DNA from: Methanoregula sp.
GTDB taxonomy: Archaea > Halobacteriota > Methanomicrobia > Methanomicrobiales > Methanospirillaceae
Direction: 5' to 3'
DNA length: 12,296 nucleotides
Assembly (NCBI GenBank): GCA_023228295.1
Contig: JALOBP010000088.1
Location: forward strand, 1 to 12,296
In this document: piece by piece, positions 6,653 to 12,296 of the stretch
How the letters are laid out: each line of letters opens with the position of its first letter
How positions within the stretch are numbered: position 1 is the first letter of the stretch
Made by a program: the position numbers and the translations under genes
The notes under the pieces: generated by a model
The model's input: only the letters and a program-made list of their open reading frames with translations
What the model was told of the DNA's origin: nothing
Database searches by the model: none

Positions 6653-6995
6653 GAGTGAGAGGGAGAGAGCGGCCGACGGTGACTTAAATGTCGCTGAGGA
6701 AAGTCCCCCCACCTACCGGGAACGCAGCCGTACACAAGTACGGGTGGCGAGAGTCACGGCAATGGCACAGAAACGACACGGCCTGTTATCAGTGATGATG
6801 CGGCTGAGCCGGCAACGGCGAGAAGCACGGTCATTCGTGCAAGTAACCCGCTGAGCGTTAACGAACAGGATACGATGAAACGGCGAATCCCTGCGGGTGC
6901 AAGCCAGAACAGGACGATGGAGCGCCCGGTCCCCGTCCGGGTTTGGCGCATAGCTGAATGCCGCTAAAACAAAAGGAGGCTTACTCCTCCCACTC
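6653..6995 (+). ncRNA. rnpB: RNase P RNA, archaeal type A
   Basis: This is the catalytic RNA of RNase P, which removes 5' leaders from pre-tRNA. The conserved CR-I box GAGGAAAGTCC is at 6696-6706 and the CR-V box ACAAAAGGAGGCTTAC at 6969-6984; these build the P4 core. P1 can be drawn from GAGTG (6653-6657) plus GGAG with CTCC plus CACTC (6987-6995). P2 is AGCGGC (6668-6673) with GCCGCT (6960-6965), and P3 is the hairpin GTGAC/GTCGC (6679-6694). The length of about 343 nt fits methanogen type A RNAs. The ends are set by P1 pairing and may be off by a few bases. Every protein frame across it is broken or unconvincing. Confidence 0.93.
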
Positions 6996-7011
6996 ATTCT
7001 TCTGAACAACT

Positions 7012-7029
7012 CTGGTTACCGATAACCGG
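7012..7029 (+). terminator. Hairpin after rnpB, possible 3' end or operator
   Basis: CTGGTTA and TAACCGG can form a 7-bp stem (one G-T pair) around the loop CCGA, beginning 17 nt after the predicted RNase P RNA 3' end. A short T-containing stretch (AATTTCTCC) follows, but there is no strong T-run. It could aid termination or processing of rnpB. The inner GGTTA/TAACC halves also recur at 7122-7131, so a protein-binding role is possible. Confidence 0.35.
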
Positions 7030-7121
7030 AATTTCTCCATTGATTTATTTGCCTGTCTGCGTATAGGTCAGGTTCCAGCTCATCACATCGGAAAAATGCT
7101 CGATCCTTTCTATCCGTTTCC

Positions 7122-7131
7122 GGTTATAACC
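7122..7131 (+). promoter_or_regulatory. Palindromic TATA-like element before the surface protein gene
   Basis: GGTTATAACC is a perfect 10-bp palindrome with a TTATAA core. As a TATA box it would give a transcript starting near 7152 and a leader of about 67 nt to the ATG at 7219. Apart from this element and the hairpin at 7012-7029, I see nothing recognisable between rnpB and this gene (6996-7218). Confidence 0.35.
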
Positions 7132-7218
7132 CTGCCAGAAATTGCAGTCAATTAGCTCTCGTGAACAAACAGGTTTTTCCCCTTATCCTGACTAACGTAT
7201 CGTATCTGGAGTGTTTTT

Positions 7219-8250
7219 ATGCCCATATCCTCTCTCTTCACCAGAATCCTGCACCTCCTGCTCATGAGTGTCATGATCATTGCCATTACCGGCCCGGTCA
7301 TGGCATATGACCTCTCGTCCGGTTCCCCCGCTACGGGTACCGCATCGATCTCGAACGGTGACCCTGTCACACTTCACGGCATTGCTACCGGTCATCCCCG
7401 TGACGGCCTGCAGGTCTGGGTGATTAGCAAAAATTACCTGAAGATCAGCACGGTACAGGTCAATGATGACAATACCTTTGAATTCGAACTCCGGTCCTCC
7501 GATACTCAGGATCTTGCGTCGGGCCAGTACTTTGTAGTTATTCAGCACCCGATGATGAATTCGCAGTTTGATGTGTATTACGATGCATCAATCGGCACTG
7601 TCATCAACCGGCAACTGGGGTCCGGCGGACAATCGATCTTCACGATGTCCGGTAGCGGAAGCCTGCAGGGGCCGGCCAGTGCACAGGCCCTTGTCAATGC
7701 CATCAGCAGCCAGGACATTGACGATACCTTCACTACGTATACTTTCACCATTTCACCCCCTGCTGCACTTATTGATCCCATTAAAGATCACGCTGTCGGC
7801 GACCGGTTCACGATTACCGGTTCCACCAATCTCGCGGTAGGCGACCAGCTCATGGTTGACATAACTTCGTCCTCGTTCAAGCCTACCCGGAAAATAACCT
7901 CCAGCGAGTACTCCGGGACCAGCGGCATGGTGAAAGTTATCGCCGGATCGGGCGGTTACAACCGCTGGTCCTTTGATGTCGATGCCTCATCATTCAAGGC
8001 AGACGAATACATTGTAACTGTATCCGGGGTTACCGTAGATGTTTCCGGATCGACTACGTTCACTATCGTGGAACGATTCCCGCCAGTCACGACAATTCCG
8101 TCAACCGATCCGACACCGATGTCGTCAATTGGCACAACCCCCCCGGTACCTGTTGCAGAAACGACCACACCGGTCCAGTCACCTCTGCCTTTCGGGATCG
8201 CAACCGCTGCCCTTGCAGGTGCAATTCTGGTAAAAAAAGCAGTATTTTAA
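7219..8250 (+). CDS. Secreted, membrane-anchored surface protein (Methanomicrobiales S-layer type)
   Basis: This 343-aa protein carries a signal peptide: a basic start, a hydrophobic core (HLLLMSVMIIAITG) and a probable cut after PVMA at residue 29. Two beta-rich domains follow. The first runs from about 45 to 170 (SNGDPVTLHGIATGH, WVISKNYL). The second runs from about 185 to 288 (GDRFTITGSTNLAVGDQLMV, then RWSFDVDASSFKADEYIVTV). A Thr/Pro-rich stalk (about 289-325) leads to a short C-terminal membrane segment and KKAVF. This plan, and the DEYIVTV-type second domain, recall surface-layer proteins repeated in Methanomicrobiales genomes; I give no finer family name. It probably stands on the outer face of the membrane. 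GGAG lies 8 nt before the ATG, with no competing start. It is the only plus-strand protein gene here and ends 2 nt from the opposing gene. Confidence 0.85.
   Translation: MPISSLFTRILHLLLMSVMIIAITGPVMAYDLSSGSPATGTASISNGDPVTLHGIATGHPRDGLQVWVISKNYLKISTVQVNDDNTFEFELRSSDTQDLASGQYFVVIQHPMMNSQFDVYYDASIGTVINRQLGSGGQSIFTMSGSGSLQGPASAQALVNAISSQDIDDTFTTYTFTISPPAALIDPIKDHAVGDRFTITGSTNLAVGDQLMVDITSSSFKPTRKITSSEYSGTSGMVKVIAGSGGYNRWSFDVDASSFKADEYIVTVSGVTVDVSGSTTFTIVERFPPVTTIPSTDPTPMSSIGTTPPVPVAETTTPVQSPLPFGIATAALAGAILVKKAVF
8232..8238 (-). terminator. T-run after the aldehyde dehydrogenase gene
   Basis: Seven consecutive T on the minus strand begin 14 nt after the aldehyde dehydrogenase stop codon. They lie inside the last codons of the convergent surface protein gene, where they encode Lys-Lys. 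A T-run is a sufficient stop signal in archaea, so the two converging transcripts may overlap by a few bases here. Confidence 0.45.
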
Positions 8251-8252
8251 AA

Positions 8253-9683
8253 TTACCATCCAAGGAAAAGGGTCTTTGTCCGGGAGTACTGGTCAACGGC
8301 ATGGTGGCCGTTCTCCCGCCCGGTTCCACTCTCGTTTGTCCCGCCGAACGGGATCTCCGGCGGAACCGTGAGGTGCCTGTTCACCCAGACAATGCCGGCA
8401 TGCACCTCATCAAAAACTTTTTTAGTTGTTATGAGATTTTTTGTCCAGATTGACGCCCCCAGGCCATAACGGGAATTGTTTGCTGCAATAATTGCAGATT
8501 CAAGATCCGGAACCGTCATCACCGGTAGTACTGGCCCGAAGACCTCCCCGGTCATGAGGCAGCTCTCCGATACAACGTCCGTCACCAGTGTCGGGTGATA
8601 GAAGAAACCGGGCTCGTATGCCCTGCCGCGCAGGGCCCCGCCTCCAGTAACAATTTTCCCGTCGCCGTTCTCCCGGGCCTGTTCAACGACGTTTGCGATC
8701 CGCTCCCGCTGGACTGCACTGTTCAGGGGGCCCATGTCCGTCTTCGGTCCAAGACCGTTGCCCACGTTCAGGGCACTGACACGTTCCTTCAGCTGCCGGG
8801 TAAATTCTTTTGAGATCTTGTCGTGGACAATGAGGCGCTTTACTGCAGTGCAGGTCTGTCCGGCATTGTAAAATCGCCCCCGCACGGCCCCCTCAACAGC
8901 CTTCCCTATATCGGCATCGTCCATGACAATCATCGGGTCGGAACCGCCCAGTTCAAGGATTAGTTCCTTGACCTGTGCTGACGCAAGCTCGCGCACCCGT
9001 GCGCCCGTTGCACAGTTCCCGGTAAAAGAGACTTTCTTTACCTCCGGATGGGAGACGAGCGCCTCCCCAACTTCCCCGCCGCACCCGGTCACCACGTTCA
9101 GGACGCCCGGGGGAAGGCCGGCCTCATCGAGGATCTTCGCGAGCCGGAGATTGGTTAACGGTGTGGTCGAGGCGGGCTTAAGAACCATCGTGTTTCCCGC
9201 GAGCAGGGCAGGTCCCACTTTCCATCCCATGATGAGCACGGGCATGTTCCACGGGATTATCGCCCCACAGACCCCTAGCGGCTCCCGGGTGACAAGACAG
9301 TCGCCTGCAGCCCCGAGCCTGACTGCCTCGCCGGATGCCTGCGCTGATATGCCGGCATAGAATTCGAGGATGTTTGCAAACCCGCGCACTTCATCAATCG
9401 ATTCTTTGAGGGGCTTGCCCTGCTCCATAGTGAGGAGCCGCGCAAGATCCTTGTGCTGCTCCCGTACTGTTGCCGCTGCATGGAAGAAGATAATCCCCCG
9501 GTCCCGCATGGATTTCTTCTTCCACGTATCAGCCGCCGCTCCGGCTGCCTCAACAGCCCGGGAGAGATCATCTGCGGTTCCTGCCGGTACCCGGTTAATG
9601 ATCTCACTCGTTGCCGGGTTACGGACCTCGATCCACCGCTCATCCGGTGAAATCGTCTCTTTACCCCCGATTCTCATCTCCAT
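8253..9683 (-). CDS. NAD(P)-dependent aldehyde dehydrogenase, substrate unknown
   Basis: This 476-aa aldehyde dehydrogenase oxidises an aldehyde to its acid in the cytoplasm. All active-site residues are present: N146 in IPWNMP, K169 in LKPAS, E244 in LELGGSDP, C278 in GQTC, and E380 in GEVFGP. The C-terminus has PFGGTNESGTGRE. It resembles general, semialdehyde or lactaldehyde-type enzymes. Methanogens use one (CofA) to make lactate for F420, but sequence features alone do not assign that role. No partner gene is adjacent, and the gap to the polymerase gene holds a possible promoter, so it may be a single-gene unit. I prefer ATG 9683 (MEMRIGG), 8 nt after a GGAG; ATG 9689 is also possible. 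The frame is open to 9746, but those 21 residues do not look like the family. Confidence 0.9.
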   Translation of the reverse strand: MEMRIGGKETISPDERWIEVRNPATSEIINRVPAGTADDLSRAVEAAGAAADTWKKKSMRDRGIIFFHAAATVREQHKDLARLLTMEQGKPLKESIDEVRGFANILEFYAGISAQASGEAVRLGAAGDCLVTREPLGVCGAIIPWNMPVLIMGWKVGPALLAGNTMVLKPASTTPLTNLRLAKILDEAGLPPGVLNVVTGCGGEVGEALVSHPEVKKVSFTGNCATGARVRELASAQVKELILELGGSDPMIVMDDADIGKAVEGAVRGRFYNAGQTCTAVKRLIVHDKISKEFTRQLKERVSALNVGNGLGPKTDMGPLNSAVQRERIANVVEQARENGDGKIVTGGGALRGRAYEPGFFYHPTLVTDVVSESCLMTGEVFGPVLPVMTVPDLESAIIAANNSRYGLGASIWTKNLITTKKVFDEVHAGIVWVNRHLTVPPEIPFGGTNESGTGRENGHHAVDQYSRTKTLFLGW

Positions 9684-9691
9684 TGTCATGG

Positions 9692-9695
9692 CTCC
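9692..9695 (-). promoter_or_regulatory. Shine-Dalgarno favouring the internal aldehyde dehydrogenase start
   Basis: GGAG on the minus strand is 8 nt before the ATG at 9683 but only 2 nt before the ATG at 9689, so the former is the better start. Both are far inside the longest open frame. Confidence 0.45.
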
Positions 9696-9719
9696 AGAAT
9701 GATCTGTTTCTGTATTACT

Positions 9720-9731
9720 GGTATATGATAC
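9720..9731 (-). promoter_or_regulatory. Possible TATA element of the aldehyde dehydrogenase gene
   Basis: The minus strand contains TATCATATACC here, centred about 43 nt before the ATG at 9683. Initiation about 26 nt downstream would give a leader of roughly 17 nt that contains the GGAG at 9692-9695. It would also place the longest-frame start at 9746 upstream of the promoter, which supports the shorter protein. Confidence 0.35.
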
Positions 9732-9790
9732 CGGGTATTCAAGCATTCACAAAATACTGACTTGTTCCTTGAGGGATTTGGCCGGGTCTG

Positions 9791-11827
9791 TCAATCCTGA
9801 CATACCGGTTCCGGGCCCGGATCTGTCCCGGGAACATACAGTTCTTTCTGCGTTTTCCTCTTATTCATCCCTTGCCCGTTTCTGCAAAATGCATACGCGA
9901 TCTCGTCCCATGCCTTTTCCATGAGCCCGCGATAGTACGCGATATCAAAGGCTCCCGCTGACCATTCCGGGTCAACCTGGTACCGGTGTGCGTCCCTCAC
10001 AATGTAGCGGATCTTCATGCCCGGTGCCACTTCCACACCGGCATCCCGGTATGCGTTCACGGCGGCCCCTTCAAGGCAGCGGTGGGCATAGCGGGTGCGG
10101 CTGATACGGCGGCTGACGGCAAGAGTACGGGGATCCGCGTGCGGGAGGTCCCGCAGGGCCGTACAGTAGATCTGCCGGACCCGGTCCCGGACCAGTGCAA
10201 GTTCACCGGCAGTTTTTGCCGTGCGCATCACTTCAAGCATCTCCTGCTGCATGGTGCGGATATAGTCCGGGGTATCATGCCTGCGGGCAGCAATGCCCCG
10301 GACTTTCACGCTTCCGTCCGAAAGCCTGCCGTAATACCGGTTATATGCCCCGAACCCGTCATTAAGCGGCAAAAAGACGATCCAGTTGAAATGTTCGACC
10401 TCGGCAATGAGCCCGGTCTCCGTGCCGATGCGCTCCTGCAAGGTTTCAACCGGTGCACCCTGTACCCAGAGGCAGTCAACGATCCCGTGCAGCACCACAA
10501 AGCCCATGGACTCGGCAAGGTCCTTGGTCTGGATCAGGATCTCGCGGGACCGGCCGGTGATTGCCTCGTGGACCTCGATCCTGCCGAATTTGGCATTCTT
10601 GTAACCGGTGTAGCCAAAACAGGTGACGAGCATCCACTTGAGCATCGTGTCGATACCGGCATACCGGGGATCCGCAATTTTCTTCTTCTTGGTCTCTTTG
10701 CGCAGGGAGATCACGGGTTCGAGCACAGCGGGGAGAAAACCCTCCTGAGCCGGGTTGTCAAGCGTCTCGGGCGAGAGGTTGAACTTGACGATGATGGAGG
10801 GGTACATGGAAGTGAAGTCGAGCTCGTCCACGTTCTCATACATCCCCGGTACCGGCTGGAACATCATCCCTCCGCGGTCAGCTGCCCGGAGATTTGCCAG
10901 TTTTCGCACGGTTTCCGGATCGGCCTTCCGGAACGGCACCACGATACCCCGCGTCACCGCTTCGTACACCTCGTAGCTGCTGATGAGCGTGCCCGGGGTG
11001 AACCGTGAGGCCATGTTTGGGGAGAGCCCGGAGAGCCGGGCTGCCATGAAAACCCCGGCAAGCCCGCCTTCCCGGTACACGAATGACTGGTCGGTGTCGA
11101 TGAGTACCCGCCCGTCCGGGATGAGTGCTGCCTCCCTGTGCTCCATCCGGCCGTAACTCCAGTACGACCGCGAACCCATCGACCGGTACTTCCCGCTCCG
11201 GGAGAAGGGAAGGTCAAAGCCCTTATCCTGTGAAAATGCCTTGAGTTTCGGCAGCCATATATCGGCGTCCGACATCAGGATCACGTCCGGATCAGTGGAT
11301 TCGACAAGCCCGAAGAAGTCCTCAATAACGGTGCCGCCTGGTCCCTGCAGCCGCTCAGTCCGGTCGCCGACCAGCTCTATATCGGTGCAGACCTGCGAGC
11401 GTGCCGGGTTGTCATGGATCCGGATCTCCATCTGGCGCAGGTCATAAGAAAAATCCGGCCTGAACCTTGAACCGGGGTCGTCGCCGCACGGGAAAATACC
11501 CTGCTCGGCCATGAACCGGTGGTCGCGCCGCACATCCACATTGAAGAACCGGGCCTCGAACTGTGTCTGCTGCTCGATCTGTTCCGCAATCCGGCGATCG
11601 CCATGCACGCTGAACCCTTCGAGTTCCCCAAAGATGGTCCGGAACGTGCAGGGCTCTGCCCGAAAGTGCTCCGCGAGCACGTCAATCATTTCATGGTGTG
11701 CGGCGGGATCGGGGAGGTGCAGGTAGAACGGCGGGTCATAGGCATGGTGCGTCCGGGTCACGGCTCCGCTCTTGTCCCTGCACCAGAGATCAACACCGTT
11801 ACGGTATGCTGTGTCAAGGACCCACAT
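9791..11827 (-). CDS. B-family DNA polymerase, PolB2-like, altered catalytic motifs
   Basis: This 678-aa protein is clearly a B-family DNA polymerase. Motif A is intact (DFTSMYPS, 337-344). Motif B keeps K397 and the G-Y turn, but the usual NS-YG reads VT-FG (401-405). Motif C, normally YGDTD, reads HGIVD (447-451), so the first aspartate is isoleucine and the second, D451, remains. In the N-terminal exonuclease region the DIE of Exo I is replaced by RIH (136-138) and the Exo II aspartate by W191, so proofreading is probably lost. These changes match the archaeal PolB2 group, once thought inactive, of which a Sulfolobales member has been reported active in lesion bypass. A replicative role is unlikely. 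GAAGG lies 6 nt before ATG 11827; the frame is open to a TTG at 11863. It overlaps the 80-codon gene upstream. A basic stretch (NKRKTQKE) lies near the C-terminus. Confidence 0.88.
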   Translation of the reverse strand: MWVLDTAYRNGVDLWCRDKSGAVTRTHHAYDPPFYLHLPDPAAHHEMIDVLAEHFRAEPCTFRTIFGELEGFSVHGDRRIAEQIEQQTQFEARFFNVDVRRDHRFMAEQGIFPCGDDPGSRFRPDFSYDLRQMEIRIHDNPARSQVCTDIELVGDRTERLQGPGGTVIEDFFGLVESTDPDVILMSDADIWLPKLKAFSQDKGFDLPFSRSGKYRSMGSRSYWSYGRMEHREAALIPDGRVLIDTDQSFVYREGGLAGVFMAARLSGLSPNMASRFTPGTLISSYEVYEAVTRGIVVPFRKADPETVRKLANLRAADRGGMMFQPVPGMYENVDELDFTSMYPSIIVKFNLSPETLDNPAQEGFLPAVLEPVISLRKETKKKKIADPRYAGIDTMLKWMLVTCFGYTGYKNAKFGRIEVHEAITGRSREILIQTKDLAESMGFVVLHGIVDCLWVQGAPVETLQERIGTETGLIAEVEHFNWIVFLPLNDGFGAYNRYYGRLSDGSVKVRGIAARRHDTPDYIRTMQQEMLEVMRTAKTAGELALVRDRVRQIYCTALRDLPHADPRTLAVSRRISRTRYAHRCLEGAAVNAYRDAGVEVAPGMKIRYIVRDAHRYQVDPEWSAGAFDIAYYRGLMEKAWDEIAYAFCRNGQGMNKRKTQKELYVPGTDPGPEPVCQD

Positions 11828-12056
11828 CGTCATCCTTCTCTGCCTGGTTCCTGCGGATCTCAAGAAGTGCCGAGAAGATCATCGCTTCAAGCGGGTTGTC
11901 GCACCCGAAGAAGGCTGCACTGGAATGATTTTTGGCAAGGCCGGTCAGTTCTGCTGCGGGCTTTTGGTCTTCCCGGCCCAGTTTTTTTGCTACCCGTGCC
12001 CACCGTTCAGCAATGGAACGCACCCCGAGCCGGACGCTCACAAAACTCCTCCCCAT
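11814..12056 (-). CDS. Small conserved-looking protein in the PolB2 operon, 80 aa
   Basis: This protein has no name that I can give. It begins MGRSFVSVRLGVRSIAERWARVAKK and is rich in Arg, Lys and Ala, with a probable helical first half. A middle segment, NHSSAAFFGCDNPLEAMIFSALLEI, looks like a packed helix pair. It ends in a charged tail, EKDDDVGP. No Cys pairs for zinc, no membrane span and no signal peptide are seen. The ATG at 12056 is separated by one base from the upstream stop, and its 3' end overlaps the polymerase start by 14 nt. Such tight coupling on both sides argues for joint function in one complex. The frame is open to an ATG at 12158, but that would lie inside the upstream gene. 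I am confident it is a gene; the role as a DNA-binding adaptor or polymerase partner is only inference. Confidence 0.75.
   Translation of the reverse strand: MGRSFVSVRLGVRSIAERWARVAKKLGREDQKPAAELTGLAKNHSSAAFFGCDNPLEAMIFSALLEIRRNQAEKDDDVGP
11834..11838 (-). promoter_or_regulatory. Shine-Dalgarno deciding the polymerase start
   Basis: GAAGG on the minus strand lies 6 nt before the ATG at 11827, inside the 3' end of the preceding small gene. It favours the start MWVLDTAYRN over an ATG two codons earlier or the TTG at 11863. Confidence 0.5.
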
Positions 12057-12057
12057 G

Positions 12058-12296
12058 TCAGAGCCCCGCAAGCGTTGTCTGTGCCCGCTGATGGTCGGTG
12101 TCTTTCCGGCCGGGGCCGCGGGCCGCCGGGCGCTGCCGTGGGTCAGGCTCCCCCACATTCACGATCTCGATCAGCCGGTCCGCTTGCCGGGCCAGTGCGG
12201 AGAATGGCTTATCCATTACCGGAGAGTACAGGACCACGAGAGCTTCGCGCCCCGCCTCTTTGAGGGCTGATCCTACCGGGGCAATGAGCCGTTCCG
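12058..12296 (-). CDS. C-terminal part of an unrecognised protein, possibly RecA/RadA-like ATPase
   Basis: The last 78 codons of a gene that begins outside the window. The visible part reads ERLIAPVGSALKEAGREALVV and continues LYSPVMDKPFSALARQADRLIEI. That pattern, a helix, a hydrophobic strand, then LARQADRLIEI, resembles the end of a RecA/KaiC-type ATPase core, where a strand after Walker B is followed by an 'ADgvi-l' strand. Walker A and B would lie off the edge, so this is a weak inference. A basic, Pro/Gly-rich tail follows (QRPAARGPGRK). It is the first visible gene of the operon with the 80-aa protein and the polymerase, one base from the next start. Codon use matches the polymerase gene. 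Confidence 0.7.
   Translation of the reverse strand, partial: ERLIAPVGSALKEAGREALVVLYSPVMDKPFSALARQADRLIEIVNVGEPDPRQRPAARGPGRKDTDHQRAQTTLAGL

Noticed and set aside
6558..7009. Protein frames of about 98 codons on both strands over the rnpB region
   Set aside because: They coincide with the RNase P RNA, whose conserved boxes and helices explain the sequence; the peptides are Arg/Ser-rich noise.
9986..11008. Plus-strand open frame of 340 codons opposite the polymerase gene
   Set aside because: It is antisense to well-defined polymerase motifs. Its His/Pro/Gly-rich translation has no family pattern.
11814..12158. Longer 114-aa version of the small operon protein
   Set aside because: The extra 34 residues would overlap the end of the upstream coding frame, and the ATG at 12056 is perfectly placed one base after the upstream stop.

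Overview
The window reads as part of the chromosome of a methanogenic euryarchaeon, most likely order Methanomicrobiales and probably Methanoregula-like. Supporting signs are an archaeal type A RNase P RNA, a tRNA archaeosine gene pair, an AMMECR1-domain gene, a secreted surface protein of the style common in that order, and an archaeal PolB2-type polymerase. Genes carry TATA-type promoter elements, T-rich 3' ends and Shine-Dalgarno sites. The order-level call is inference from gene content; no marker gene was compared.

Layout. At 1-583 there is no confident gene: the left edge holds an open frame running off the window beside a perfect inverted repeat, then a 52-codon membrane-peptide ORF (minus strand, 240-398) and a second inverted repeat. 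From 584 to 6531 everything is on the minus strand. Read in the direction of transcription this is an AMMECR1-domain gene, then tgtA and arcS (overlapping, own TATA box), then a small and a large flavoprotein subunit (overlapping) resembling NfnAB/SudBA ferredoxin:NADP oxidoreductase. A T-run after the large subunit marks the end of the unit.

The plus strand carries rnpB (about 6653-6995), divergent from the AMMECR1 gene, followed by a secreted, membrane-anchored surface protein (7219-8250). The surface gene ends tail to tail, 2 nt from a minus-strand aldehyde dehydrogenase (8253-9683). From 9791 to the right edge a tightly coupled minus-strand operon runs off the window. In order of transcription it has the C-terminal end of an unrecognised protein that may be RecA-like, an 80-residue protein, and a PolB-family polymerase with a changed motif C and an apparently dead exonuclease domain.

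How the genes work together. tgtA and arcS are consecutive enzymes of archaeosine (G+ at tRNA position 15) synthesis: TgtA swaps guanine for preQ0 and ArcS acts on the preQ0-tRNA. TgtA here lacks the C-terminal PUA domain, while ArcS has a PUA-like end. The flavoprotein pair probably links ferredoxin and NAD(P)H pools. The polymerase operon is the most interesting part: its layout suggests a damage-tolerance cassette analogous to bacterial mutasome operons, though only the polymerase is identified with confidence.
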